64,000 nucleotides of DNA, from the NCBI GenBank assembly GCA_027484105.1, contig JAIXUG010000028.1:1-64000 (forward strand), read 5' to 3'. Below, in pieces: positions 8,566 to 17,400 of the stretch (its first letter is position 1; each line of letters begins with the position of its first letter). This stretch comes from Comamonadaceae bacterium (GTDB taxonomy: Bacteria > Pseudomonadota > Gammaproteobacteria > Burkholderiales > Burkholderiaceae_C). The notes under the pieces were generated by a model. It saw nothing but the letters and a program-made list of their open reading frames with translations. It searched no databases and was not told the DNA's origin. Position numbers and translations under genes: made by a program.

Positions 8566-9156
8566 ATGTTGCAACTGCTGATCGGTCTTGTGCTCTTTTT
8601 GGGCATTCACTCGCTGCAAAGCGTGGCCCCCCAATGGCGGCAAGCCGCACAACAACGCTGGGGCGACTTGGGCTACAAGGCTATTTATGCCTCGATTTCC
8701 TTGCTGGGTCTGTACTTGCTGGTGCAGGGCTATGCCCTGGCCCGACTGGACCCGACAGTGCTGTGGACGCCGCCACGCGGCCTGCAGCACGCCACCATCT
8801 TGTTGATGTGGCTGGCCATGGTCTTGCTGGTGGCCACCTACATGCCCGCCAACCACATCAAAAGCAAACTGCGCCACCCCATGACCTTGTCGGTCAAGGT
8901 CTGGGCTCTGGGGCATTTGTTGTCCAATGGCAACCTGGCCGATGTGCTTTTGTTCGGTGGTTTTCTCGCCTGGTCGGTGCTGGTCTTTCGCGCTGCCCGT
9001 CAACGTGACCGCGCCAGCATGCGCTCTGCCCCCGAAGGCCGGCTGATGGGGACCTTGCTGGCCGTGGTGGTGGGCACTGGCGTCTGGGCGGCCTTTTTGA
9101 TGGGGGGGCTGCACGTCTGGCTGGTGGGTGTGATGCCTTTCACCCGCGCTGGCTGA
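8566..9156 (+). CDS. NnrU family membrane protein
   Basis: 196 residues with about five hydrophobic spans. The N-terminus MLQLLIGLVLFLGIHSL and the MPANHIKSKLRHPM stretch are typical of the NnrU/DUF1295-like family. That family includes the denitrification-associated NnrU and is distantly related to the plant 15-cis-zeta-carotene isomerase Z-ISO. It starts the group nnrU-bciB (47 bases apart) and follows a PpsR-type palindrome. Exact function is unknown; expression with a bacteriochlorophyll enzyme is inferred from context. Confidence 0.8.
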   Translation: MLQLLIGLVLFLGIHSLQSVAPQWRQAAQQRWGDLGYKAIYASISLLGLYLLVQGYALARLDPTVLWTPPRGLQHATILLMWLAMVLLVATYMPANHIKSKLRHPMTLSVKVWALGHLLSNGNLADVLLFGGFLAWSVLVFRAARQRDRASMRSAPEGRLMGTLLAVVVGTGVWAAFLMGGLHVWLVGVMPFTRAG

Positions 9157-9203
9157 GCACCGAATTGACCGTGCTCCAAGCCCACACCCCAGCGGGGCTC
9201 AAC

Positions 9204-10445
9204 ATGGCAGCACCCGTGCGCAAGCTGTGCACCGATTGCGGCCTGTCCCGCACCAACGACCCCAAGCGCTGCGGCCAGGCCTGCCAGTTCATCCAGCCCG
9301 ACTACCCGGGGCTCGAGCAGCGCGTGCATGGCCGCCAGCGCCAGACCGACACGCCACTTCACCGTGCACAAACCGATGAGTTGTTTTTTGGGCCCTACCA
9401 ACAGATCCTGAGCGCCCGCATGGACCCGCCAGCACAGGGCGCGCAATGGACGGGCATCACCACCCGTCTGGCCGAAGTGCTGCTCGAAAAAGGCCTGGTC
9501 GACGCGGTGATCGCCATGGCCGCTGACCCGCACGACCGCTGGCGTCCGCGCCCGGTGCTGGTCACCCGCGCACAAGACATGGCGCAGTGCCGGGGCATGC
9601 GCATGGGTTATGCGCCTTTGCTCAGCCTGGTGGAGCCCGCGCTGGCGCAAGGCCACAAACGCCTGGCCGTGATCGGCATCCCCTGCCAGATTTACGCCCT
9701 GCGCGCCATCCAGCCGCAACTCGAACGCGAGCAGGGGCTGGAACAGCTGTATGTGATCGGCACGCCCTGCTCGGACAACACCACGACCGAAAATTTCCAC
9801 CAGTTTTTGGGGCTGATTTCGGACCGCCCTCAAGACATCAGCTATGTCGAGTTCCGCGCCGATTACAAAGTGGAGGTGCGCACCGACCAGGGCGACAAGC
9901 GCCTGATCCCGTTTTTGAACTTGCCACTGTCCACCCTGCCACCCAACTTTTTCCCGCTGACCTGCCGCACCTGCGTGGACTACACCAATGTGCTGTCGGA
10001 CATCACCGTGGGCTATATGGGTGGGCACGGGCAGCAATGGTTGCTGGTGCGCAACGCACGCGGACAAGCGGTGCTCGACGGCATCCAAGACCAGCTGGTC
10101 ACCCGCGCGCCGATCAGCCGCGGCAAAAGAGAGGGGCCGGTGCGGGGCTTCATGGCCAACACCGAGCGCGCCGCAGGTGGCCTGCCGCTGCGCCGCATGC
10201 CCGCCTGGATCAAGCCCCTGGTCAACTGGCTCATGCCCCGGGTGGGCCCGCGTGGCCTGGAGTTTGCGCGTGCCCGGGTTGAGATGAAGGCCATCGAATC
10301 CATCTTGCACCTGCGCCGCGAAGCGCCTGCGCGCATGAAAAACATGCTGCCGCAGCACGTTTGGGATTTGGCGGCCCGTTATGGCCTCAAGCCTGAAACC
10401 ACGCCCGAATCCGACACAGTCGAGCCCTCCACCCCCAAAATCTGA
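9204..10445 (+). CDS. bciB: Ferredoxin-dependent 3,8-divinyl (proto)chlorophyllide 8-vinyl reductase BciB
   Basis: 413 residues from ATG 9204 (MAAPVRKLCTDCGLSR); TTG and GTG starts 13 and 11 codons upstream are possible. It belongs to the FrhB/F420-dehydrogenase beta-subunit family, with N-terminal cysteines (CTDCGLS, CGQAC) and central GTPCSDN and CRTCVDYTN motifs for Fe-S clusters and flavin. In phototrophs this family member is BciB, which reduces the 8-vinyl group of divinyl chlorophyllides. The neighbouring bchIDO genes and the absence of bchJ in the window support that assignment over a general F420 enzyme. Confidence 0.85.
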   Translation: MAAPVRKLCTDCGLSRTNDPKRCGQACQFIQPDYPGLEQRVHGRQRQTDTPLHRAQTDELFFGPYQQILSARMDPPAQGAQWTGITTRLAEVLLEKGLVDAVIAMAADPHDRWRPRPVLVTRAQDMAQCRGMRMGYAPLLSLVEPALAQGHKRLAVIGIPCQIYALRAIQPQLEREQGLEQLYVIGTPCSDNTTTENFHQFLGLISDRPQDISYVEFRADYKVEVRTDQGDKRLIPFLNLPLSTLPPNFFPLTCRTCVDYTNVLSDITVGYMGGHGQQWLLVRNARGQAVLDGIQDQLVTRAPISRGKREGPVRGFMANTERAAGGLPLRRMPAWIKPLVNWLMPRVGPRGLEFARARVEMKAIESILHLRREAPARMKNMLPQHVWDLAARYGLKPETTPESDTVEPSTPKI

Positions 10446-10465
10446 ACACCAGCGTCCATTTAAAG

Positions 10466-10483
10466 TGTAAATTTAACTTGACA
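10466..10483. promoter_or_regulatory. PpsR/CrtJ-type palindrome upstream of bchI, overlapping a -35 box
   Basis: TGTAAATTTAACTTGACA matches TGT-N12-ACA. Its right half contains TTGACA (10478-10483), a perfect sigma-70 -35 hexamer. A 17-base spacer leads to GATGAT at 10501-10506 as a possible -10, 32 bases before the bchI ATG. Repression by blocking the -35 box is the natural reading. Confidence 0.7.
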
Positions 10484-10506
10484 CTTTGCCGCGTCTTTCG
10501 GATGAT
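10478..10506 (+). promoter_or_regulatory. Candidate sigma-70 promoter of bchI
   Basis: -35 TTGACA at 10478-10483 (6/6), 17-base spacer, -10 GATGAT at 10501-10506 (4/6). It is inferred from sequence only and coincides with the PpsR-type palindrome. Confidence 0.4.
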
Positions 10507-10538
10507 GGGACGAGAACAGTTTTGCGGATGTACGCCCC

Positions 10539-11564
10539 ATGGCATTGACCTTCCCTTTTGCGGCCATCGTTGGTCAAGATGACATGACCCTCGCCATCCA
10601 GGTGGTGGCGGTGGACCCCTCCATTGGCGGCGTCCTCGTCCTGGGTGACCGGGGCACCGGCAAATCGACGGCGGTGCGGGCCCTGGCCGATTTGCTGCCG
10701 CCTATCCAGGTGGTCAAGGGTTGCCCTTACCGATGCGACCCGGCCAAACCGGCGGGCGCCTGCCCGGTTTGCCAGGCGCGTGACCCCCAAACCAAAGTCG
10801 TGACCGAGCGCCAAAGCGTGGCCGTTGTCGACCTGCCTTTGGGCGCGACCGAGGACCGCGTGGTCGGCGCGCTCGATCTGGAAAAAGCCCTGTCCCAGGG
10901 CATCAAGCAGTTCTCGCCCGGCCTGTTGGCGCAAGCACACCGGGGCTTTTTGTACATCGACGAAGTCAACCTGCTCGACGACCATTTGGTGGACCTGCTC
11001 ATCGACGTGGCGGCCTCGGGCGAAAACCTGGTCGAACGCGAAGGCCTGAGCGTGCGCCACCCCGCCCGCTTTGTGCTGGTGGGCAGCGGCAACCCCGAAG
11101 AGGGCGAGCTGCGACCGCAGCTGCTCGACCGCTTTGGCCTGTCGGTGCAGGTGCGCACGCCGCAAGACCTGAAGCTGCGGGTGGACATCATCAAGCGCCG
11201 CGACGCCTTTGAAAAAGACCCGACCGCCTTCAAGGCGCAGTGGCACAAAGAGAACCAGAAGCTGCAAAAACGCATCCTCAAAGCACGTGAACGCTTGGCA
11301 GAAGTCACGGTGAGCGACGACATGCTGATGTTGTGCGCCCGCCTGTGCCAGCAACTGGGCACCGACGGGCTGCGCGCCGAACTCACCCTGCTGCGCGCCA
11401 CCCGCGCCTTTGCCGCACTGCAAGGCCACAGCGCGGTGAAACCCGAACACCTGCAGAGCATGGCCCCGCTGGCCCTGCGCCACCGCCTGCGCCGCAACCC
11501 ACTGGACGACACCGACTCGGGCGCCCGCGTGCAGCGCAGCGTGCAAGAAGTGCTGGCTGCCTGA
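10539..11564 (+). CDS. bchI: Magnesium chelatase ATPase subunit I
   Basis: 341 residues, the usual BchI size. AAA+ features are clear: Walker A GDRGTGKST (residues 36-44), Walker B in GFLYIDEVNLLDDHLVD, and the NPEEGELRPQLLDRFGL sensor region. With BchD and BchH it inserts Mg2+ into protoporphyrin IX at the cost of ATP, the committed step to bacteriochlorophyll. It is the first gene of bchI-D-O and follows a PpsR-type site. Confidence 0.97.
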   Translation: MALTFPFAAIVGQDDMTLAIQVVAVDPSIGGVLVLGDRGTGKSTAVRALADLLPPIQVVKGCPYRCDPAKPAGACPVCQARDPQTKVVTERQSVAVVDLPLGATEDRVVGALDLEKALSQGIKQFSPGLLAQAHRGFLYIDEVNLLDDHLVDLLIDVAASGENLVEREGLSVRHPARFVLVGSGNPEEGELRPQLLDRFGLSVQVRTPQDLKLRVDIIKRRDAFEKDPTAFKAQWHKENQKLQKRILKARERLAEVTVSDDMLMLCARLCQQLGTDGLRAELTLLRATRAFAALQGHSAVKPEHLQSMAPLALRHRLRRNPLDDTDSGARVQRSVQEVLAA

Positions 11565-11588
11565 AAGCACTGCACCGCCCTGCCGTTC

Positions 11589-13487
11589 ATGGCCCTCGAG
11601 AACACCTCCACCCCGCAAAGCCTGGACGCTTGGCATGACGCCCTGACCAGCTTGCAAATCCTGCAGTTGGACCCGCACGGCCTGGGCGGTGTGTGCCTGC
11701 GCGCCCCGCACGGCCCGGTGCGTGAGCGTTGGTTGAATGCCTTGGCCCAGCTGGGCCTGCCGCTGGTCAAGCTGCCCGGCTCGGCCGATGCCGAACGTTT
11801 GCTGGGCGGCATTGATTTGGCCTACACCCTGCAAACCGGGCAGCTGCACATGCAAGCGGGCTTGCTGCAACAAGCCGATCAAGGCCTGGTATGCCTGCCC
11901 ATGGCCGAGCGCCTGCCCCCGGCACTGCTGGCCCCGCTGGTGCAGGCGCTGGACTCGGCCCAAGTCGCCGCGACCCACCACGCCAGCGCCCCCACCGACA
12001 CCCGCTTTGGCGTGGTCGCACTGGACGAATCCTTGCCCGATGAAGCGGGTGTGAACGCCGCACTCCAGGAGCGACTGGGCCTGTGGCTCGATTTGCAGGC
12101 GCTGTCGCCGTCCGACATTAACGCGGGGCTGGACCCTGGCAAAGACGATGCGCTGCAGATTCGCCTGAGCCCCGGCGCACTGGCGCGTGCACGTGAGCGC
12201 TTGCAGCGGGTCGAGGCCAGCGATGCGCAGTTGCACGCGCTGTGCGCTTCGGCTTGGGGCTTGGGCATTGGCTCCTTGCGCGCGCCCAGCCTGGCGCTGC
12301 GCGTGGCTTGCGCACACGCAGCCTTGAACGGGCGCAGCACGCTGGACGACGAAGACCTGGGCTTTGCCGCACGCTGCGTGCTCGCCCCACGGGCCACGCA
12401 ATGGCCTGCGGAGCCTTCCAGTCAAGAACAGACCGCGCAAGACTCAGCGCCCGACGACGCTGAGCCACCGCCCCCCCCCCAACCGCCCGATCCGGCTGCC
12501 GGTGACCCGCCGCCCCCTGAGGCACACGGGGACGCGCCCACCGACTCACCGGCCCCAGAACCCACTGCCGAAGACCTGCAAGAGATGATGGTGGCCGCCG
12601 CCCTGGCCAGCTTGCCACCGCACATGCTGGACGCACTGGCCACACAACAAGGCGCGCGCAGCGGTCACACCTCAGGCCGCAGCGGCCAGACCCGCGCCGG
12701 GCAACAACGCGGCAGGCCCCTGCCCCCGCGCCCGGGACGCCCCGGCGGCCACGCACGGCTGCATGTGCTGGCCACCCTGCGCGCCGCAGCCCCAAGACAA
12801 GGTCTGAGACAGACCGCACCCCGGGTCACCATGCTTGGCGAAAGCCCAGCAAAAGGCCAAGCCCAACGCCGCATCGCGATCCGGGCAGAAGACTTCCACA
12901 TCCAGCGCTACCAGCAGCGTTCATCGAGCTGCCTGATCCTGGCACTCGATGCCTCGGGCTCAGCCGCCCTGCAGCGTTTGGCCGAAGCCAAAGGCGCCGT
13001 CGAGTTGCTGCTGCAGCAGTCCTATGCGCGGCGCGACAGTGTCTGCATCGTGGCCTTTCGGGGCGCGCAGGCGCAACTGCTGCTGCCCGCCACGCGCTCG
13101 CTGGTGCGGGCCAAACGCGCCATGACCGGCTTGCCTGGCGGAGGTGGCACACCGCTGGCGCTGGCCCTCAAAATGGCGCACGAACAAGCGGCCTTGTTGC
13201 AGCGGCAAGGCGTCACGCCCCTCTTGGTCGTGCTCAGCGACGGTCGTGCCAATGTGACGCTGCAAGGTCTGGGTGGCCGCGCACAGGCACAGGCCGACGC
13301 CCAAAACTGGGGGCAGCAATGGCGCAGCAGCGGCCACCGCGCCCTGTGGATCGACACCTCGATGCAGCCCGATGCCCAAGCCCAGCAACTGGCCGCGACC
13401 ATGGGCGCAAGCTACCTGCCCATGCCGCAGGTGCAAGCTCAGCGCATGGCCCACGCCATGGACAGCCTGCGCACCGGCCCGGCCTAG
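11589..13487 (+). CDS. bchD: Magnesium chelatase subunit D
   Basis: 632 residues in three parts: a degenerate AAA+ domain (about 1-280, Walker A not conserved), a proline/acid-rich linker (about 285-330, including a run of six prolines), and a C-terminal integrin-I/vWA domain with the MIDAS motif LALDASGSA. BchD is the platform that couples the BchI hexamer to BchH. It starts 24 bases after bchI and ends 8 bases before bchO. Confidence 0.96.
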   Translation: MALENTSTPQSLDAWHDALTSLQILQLDPHGLGGVCLRAPHGPVRERWLNALAQLGLPLVKLPGSADAERLLGGIDLAYTLQTGQLHMQAGLLQQADQGLVCLPMAERLPPALLAPLVQALDSAQVAATHHASAPTDTRFGVVALDESLPDEAGVNAALQERLGLWLDLQALSPSDINAGLDPGKDDALQIRLSPGALARARERLQRVEASDAQLHALCASAWGLGIGSLRAPSLALRVACAHAALNGRSTLDDEDLGFAARCVLAPRATQWPAEPSSQEQTAQDSAPDDAEPPPPPQPPDPAAGDPPPPEAHGDAPTDSPAPEPTAEDLQEMMVAAALASLPPHMLDALATQQGARSGHTSGRSGQTRAGQQRGRPLPPRPGRPGGHARLHVLATLRAAAPRQGLRQTAPRVTMLGESPAKGQAQRRIAIRAEDFHIQRYQQRSSSCLILALDASGSAALQRLAEAKGAVELLLQQSYARRDSVCIVAFRGAQAQLLLPATRSLVRAKRAMTGLPGGGGTPLALALKMAHEQAALLQRQGVTPLLVVLSDGRANVTLQGLGGRAQAQADAQNWGQQWRSSGHRALWIDTSMQPDAQAQQLAATMGASYLPMPQVQAQRMAHAMDSLRTGPA

Positions 13488-13495
13488 GCTCTGCC

Positions 13496-14380
13496 ATGTT
13501 CGACCGCTTTTATCCCGGCATGTCTTGGGCCGCACACCAGGCCCACTGGCCCCATGCGCAGCACAGCCGATTTGTGCAGGCCGGGGGCATTCAGTGGCAT
13601 GTGCAGATGATGGGCCAGGGCCCTTGCATGCTGCTTTTGCACGGCACCGGCTCGGGCAGCTTCAGCTGGCGCGGCCTGCTGCCCACGCTGGCACAACACT
13701 TCACCGTGGTCGCACCCGACTTGCCGGGGCACGCCTTCAGCAGCCGGGGCACTGAAGGGGCTCTGTCGCTGCCCGGCATGAGCGAAGGGCTGCGCGCCCT
13801 GATGCTGCAACTGCAACGCACACCCCAAGTCATCGTGGGCCATTCGGCCGGGGCTGCGATTGCTGCGCACATGGCCCTGCACATGGAGAGCCTCTCGCGC
13901 AGCACCCTGATCGGTCTGAACCCGGCCTGGCTGCCCTTGCCTGGTGTGGCCTCTTGGCTGTTCGGCCCGGCGGCCAAGTTGGCGGCGCTCAACCCGCTGT
14001 CGGCCTGGGCCACCACCAAACTGGCGGCCAAACCTGGCGCCGTGTCCGAGTGGTTGGGGCGCACCGGCTCCTTGCTCGATGCACAGGGGCTGGATTTGTA
14101 CACCCGCGTGCTGAGCGACTCGGGCCATGTGCACGGCGTGCTGTCGATGATGGCGGCCTGGCGCCTCAAACCCCTGGCCGCGCGCCTGCATGAAATCCGC
14201 CAGCCGGTGTTCATGCACATCGGCGCGCAAGACCAGACCGTGCCCCCGGCCCTGGCCGACCAGGCCTGCCGCCTGTTGCCACAAGCACAGCAGCATGTGC
14301 AAGCCGGACTCGGCCACCTGGCCCACGAGCAAGACCCGGCAGGCACCAGCCACTTTATTTTGGGCTGCTGCAAGGGCTGA
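13496..14380 (+). CDS. bchO: Alpha/beta hydrolase BchO, magnesium chelatase-associated
   Basis: 294 residues from ATG 13496 (MFDRFYPGMSW). It has an alpha/beta hydrolase fold with oxyanion loop LLHGTGSGSFSWRG, nucleophile elbow GHSAGA and a late His (GLGHLAHE). BchO always follows bchID in purple bacteria and is needed for normal Mg-porphyrin formation, but its reaction is not established. A longer reading frame starting at 13319 would run into bchD and is rejected. Confidence 0.9.
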   Translation: MFDRFYPGMSWAAHQAHWPHAQHSRFVQAGGIQWHVQMMGQGPCMLLLHGTGSGSFSWRGLLPTLAQHFTVVAPDLPGHAFSSRGTEGALSLPGMSEGLRALMLQLQRTPQVIVGHSAGAAIAAHMALHMESLSRSTLIGLNPAWLPLPGVASWLFGPAAKLAALNPLSAWATTKLAAKPGAVSEWLGRTGSLLDAQGLDLYTRVLSDSGHVHGVLSMMAAWRLKPLAARLHEIRQPVFMHIGAQDQTVPPALADQACRLLPQAQQHVQAGLGHLAHEQDPAGTSHFILGCCKG

Positions 14381-14428
14381 CCTGCGTTCACGAGATGGGA
14401 TGCGCCCGTCTTGTGGTACTTTCAGGCC

Positions 14429-15907
14429 ATGGTTTTGTCCCTTGATTTCCTCTCATTGCCTTTGTTGGCGGCTGCAGCGCTGGTGTTCATCAGCGTATTG
14501 GCCGGGGTGTTTTCTGCGCGCATCGGTTTTTCTTTTTTGTTGATTTTTTTGGTGGTGGGCATCTTGGCGGGGGTGGACGGCCCCGGGGGGCTGGTATTTG
14601 ACGATTTCCGCCTGAGCTTCTGGGTGGGTAACGTGGCCCTGGCGGTGATCTTGCTGGACGGCGGCTTGCGCACCCAGTTGGCCACTTTCCGCACCGGTTT
14701 GCGCCCTTCGCTCTTGTTGGCCACGCTGGGCGTGGTGCTGTGCACGGCCATCACCGGGGTTGCCGCCTATTGGCTGCTGGACCTGCCCTGGCCACTGGCT
14801 TTGCTGGTGGGGGCCATCGTGGGCTCGACCGACGCAGCAGCGGTTTTTTCACTGCTCAAATCTTCCGGGGTGCACCTGAACGAACGGGTGGCCGCCACAC
14901 TCGAGATCGAGTCCGGCATGAACGACCCCATGGCGGTTTACCTGACCCTGACCTTCATCGCCATTGCCTTGACCATGGGGCAGCCCGACAGCGTGACGCC
15001 GGGTGTTTTCGACGTTTTGCTGTCCTTGCTGCAGCAAATGGGCTGGGGCAGCGTGCTCGGCCTGGCCTGCGGTTGGGCCATGGCCGAACTGCTCAAACGC
15101 CTGGGCCGTGGAGAAGACGGCGGCGGCGGTGTTCGGGCGCTGCTCATTGTCTCGGGTGGTTTGACGGTGTTTGCCTTCACCACCTGGTTTGGCGGCTCGG
15201 GCTTTTTGGCGGTCTACCTGATGGGTGTGGTGGTGGGCAACCGGGCCCGGCGGCAGGTGCGTGCATCCTTGTCGGCCATGGACGGCTACGCCTGGCTGTC
15301 TCAGGCGGGCATGTTTTTGTTGCTGGGTCTGTTGGTGACCCCTTCCGACATGTTGACCACCCTGTGGCCAGCCGTCGGGGTCTCGCTGGTGTTGATGTTC
15401 GTGGCTCGCCCACTGTCGGTCTGGTTGTGCCTGAAACCCTTGCATTTTTCCGGGCGCGAGATCACTTTCATCTCCTGGGTGGGCCTGCGCGGGGCGGTGC
15501 CGATTGTGCTGGCGGTGTTCCCAGTGATGGCGGGGGTGGAAGGCGCCAGCATTTACTTCAATGTCGCTTTCATTGTGGTGCTGACTTCGCTGGTGTTGCA
15601 GGGCTCGACGATTGCCTGGAGTGCGCGCCGACTGAATGTGGTCCTGCCTGACCTGGACGACACCGAGCATGCCCGCCTGGTGTTTGGCGATTTTGTCTTG
15701 GCAGCGCCCACACCCATGGGCGACTTGTGCTTGTTTTATGGTTTGGAACTGCCCTGCGATGCAGAAAAAAGTGTGGGCCAATGGTTGGCCGATACGCTGC
15801 ACCGCCCGCCCGTCGAAGGTGATATGGCGCACCTGGGCAAAGCCGAGATCAGCGTGCGCGCCACCGAAGGCAACCGGATCACCCAAGTGGGTATCCGCAT
15901 CACCTGA
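14429..15907 (+). CDS. K+/H+ antiporter of the CPA1/NhaP2 (CvrA) type
   Basis: 492 residues from ATG 14429 (MVLSLDFLSL). There are about 12 membrane spans, with the CPA1 core ILLDGGLRTQ, GAIVGSTDAAAVFSLL and ESGMNDPMAVYLT. A soluble C-terminal domain (about 410-492) resembles the TrkA-C/CorC-type regulatory tail. It exchanges K+ (or Na+) for H+ across the inner membrane. It is not a photosynthesis gene by family and sits between bchO and tspO; a 48-base gap separates it from bchO. Confidence 0.88.
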   Translation: MVLSLDFLSLPLLAAAALVFISVLAGVFSARIGFSFLLIFLVVGILAGVDGPGGLVFDDFRLSFWVGNVALAVILLDGGLRTQLATFRTGLRPSLLLATLGVVLCTAITGVAAYWLLDLPWPLALLVGAIVGSTDAAAVFSLLKSSGVHLNERVAATLEIESGMNDPMAVYLTLTFIAIALTMGQPDSVTPGVFDVLLSLLQQMGWGSVLGLACGWAMAELLKRLGRGEDGGGGVRALLIVSGGLTVFAFTTWFGGSGFLAVYLMGVVVGNRARRQVRASLSAMDGYAWLSQAGMFLLLGLLVTPSDMLTTLWPAVGVSLVLMFVARPLSVWLCLKPLHFSGREITFISWVGLRGAVPIVLAVFPVMAGVEGASIYFNVAFIVVLTSLVLQGSTIAWSARRLNVVLPDLDDTEHARLVFGDFVLAAPTPMGDLCLFYGLELPCDAEKSVGQWLADTLHRPPVEGDMAHLGKAEISVRATEGNRITQVGIRIT

Positions 15908-15913
15908 ATCACC

Positions 15914-16828
15914 TCAACGCAGAAAATCTGCCACGGCCGGCAAGGATGTTTGTGCGGCTTCTTCCTGGGGCACATGCCCCACTGCGGGCCAGGACACCAA
16001 ACGGCTGCCCGGGATGGCCTGCAGGTAATCGCGGGCATTGGCCAGCGGAATCATGGCGTCGGCCTCACCCCACAGCAGCAAGGTGGGCGCATTGATTTGG
16101 CGCAGCAGCGGCCCGGGTTCTTGCAGCACGGTCTGTTTCAAGCGCTCCAGCATGGCTTGTCGGGCCCCCGGGGCACGCAACAAGTCGTGGTACCTGTCGG
16201 TCAGCGCATCGCTCAGGCTGTCGGGCTGCGCATAAGCGGATTGCAAGTTCATGCGCAGCAAGAATTTCGGCAGCACGTGGCGCATCAGGCTCAAGGTGGC
16301 GGGCACCTCCATGGCCTGCCCGTATTCAAAACCTGCGCTAGAAAAACCGTCCGGGGCCACCAGCACCAGCCGATCGACGCGCTCGGGGTGGCGCGCTGCC
16401 ATAGTCCAGGCGATGCGCCCGCCCATGGAATGGCCGACCCAACTGGCGCGCTGCACCCCCCAGTCGTCCAGCAAGCGCAGCAGCATGTGCACGCTGCGTG
16501 CATCGCTGTAATCGTGCGCTGGATCAGGCGTACTCAGGCCGCTGCCCGGTAAGTCGAGGCGGATCACACGGTGGGTCGCTGACAGCCCCTCGGCCCAAAC
16601 GTCCCAGGTGTGCAGACTGGCGCCAAAGCCATGCAGCATGACCACCACGGGTGCTGCACGCGGCCCGGTGTCGCGCACATGCAGCTGCCAAGGGCCCACC
16701 GCACGCAAATCCGATGGTGCACTCAGGTAATGTTTGTGCAGTTGCTCGCGTGGCAGATCAGGGGTCCACAACCACAGCGACAGGGCGCTCAAAATGGTCA
16801 AAGCCAACATCAGGGGCTGTCGTCTCAT
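15914..16828 (-). CDS. Alpha/beta fold hydrolase with N-terminal membrane anchor
   Basis: 304 residues from ATG 16828 (MRRQPLMLAL). A hydrophobic N-terminus (about 4-19) looks like a signal or anchor. It is followed by the hydrolase fold: HGFGASLHTWDVWAEGL, nucleophile elbow GHSMGGR, acid in LLLWGEADAMIP, and a terminal His (VGHVPQEE). It is similar in type to haloperoxidase/esterase-like hydrolases and to BchO, but its substrate cannot be named. It converges on the antiporter with only 6 bases between stops, and tspO lies upstream on the same strand. Confidence 0.85.
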   Translation of the reverse strand: MRRQPLMLALTILSALSLWLWTPDLPREQLHKHYLSAPSDLRAVGPWQLHVRDTGPRAAPVVVMLHGFGASLHTWDVWAEGLSATHRVIRLDLPGSGLSTPDPAHDYSDARSVHMLLRLLDDWGVQRASWVGHSMGGRIAWTMAARHPERVDRLVLVAPDGFSSAGFEYGQAMEVPATLSLMRHVLPKFLLRMNLQSAYAQPDSLSDALTDRYHDLLRAPGARQAMLERLKQTVLQEPGPLLRQINAPTLLLWGEADAMIPLANARDYLQAIPGSRLVSWPAVGHVPQEEAAQTSLPAVADFLR

Positions 16829-16853
16829 GCGGCGCCAGCCGCGTGCCTTGCCT

Positions 16854-17345
16854 TCATGCCGGTGCGCCAAAGGGACCATTGAGCAAGACCGTCTGAACAT
16901 TGAGCACCATGGCGATGCTGACCCAGACCCAGTAAGTGACCAAAAGCAAACTGGCCCAGCGCGACAAACGCCACAGGCCCATGACCAGCGCCAAAATCGA
17001 CAGCCACAAAAAAACCACCTCGAACAGCGCCCAGTCCGGACGCTGCAGCTTGAAGTACAGCGCGCTCCACAGGATGTTGAGCAGCGCATTCACCCCAAAC
17101 AACACCAGCACACGGCGGCGCAGCGCCAAGGTGTCAGCTGCCTGCCAGGCCAACCAGCCACTGATGGCGCACAGCGTGAAGATCGTGCTCCAGATCACAC
17201 CGAAAGCGGCATCCGGTGGCTTCCAGGCGGGGTGGCGCAGGGCAAAGTACCAAGGCCCCAATTCAGTCAGAGCGGCGCCAATGCCCGCGGTGGCGTAGCT
17301 GAGCACAAAAGCCACCAGCAGGGCACGCAACGAAGCCCGGCTCAT
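16854..17345 (-). CDS. tspO: TspO/MBR family tryptophan-rich sensory protein (CrtK)
   Basis: 163 residues from ATG 17345 (MSRASLRALL). Five membrane spans, the family signature WKPPDAAFGVIWSTIF and LNILWSALYF are present. TspO (CrtK in Rhodobacter) is an outer-membrane tetrapyrrole-binding protein that represses photosynthesis genes under oxygen in R. sphaeroides. Its presence in the cluster beside bchP, with ppsR nearby, fits a regulatory or porphyrin-handling role. No conserved operator is seen upstream. Confidence 0.92.
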   Translation of the reverse strand: MSRASLRALLVAFVLSYATAGIGAALTELGPWYFALRHPAWKPPDAAFGVIWSTIFTLCAISGWLAWQAADTLALRRRVLVLFGVNALLNILWSALYFKLQRPDWALFEVVFLWLSILALVMGLWRLSRWASLLLVTYWVWVSIAMVLNVQTVLLNGPFGAPA

Positions 17346-17400
17346 GCGCCATGGGGTCGCTCCGAGCAAACTGTGTTCAGGATGCGGGCTCACCAAAACC

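Noticed and set aside
9165..9203. Upstream TTG/GTG starts of bciB
   Set aside because: The ATG at 9204 lies nearer the conserved CTDCG motif; the upstream codons add nothing family-like, though they cannot be excluded.
10473..12440. 655-codon minus-strand frame opposite bchI/bchD
   Set aside because: Antisense shadow caused by high GC third positions; the opposite strand has clear BchI and BchD motifs.
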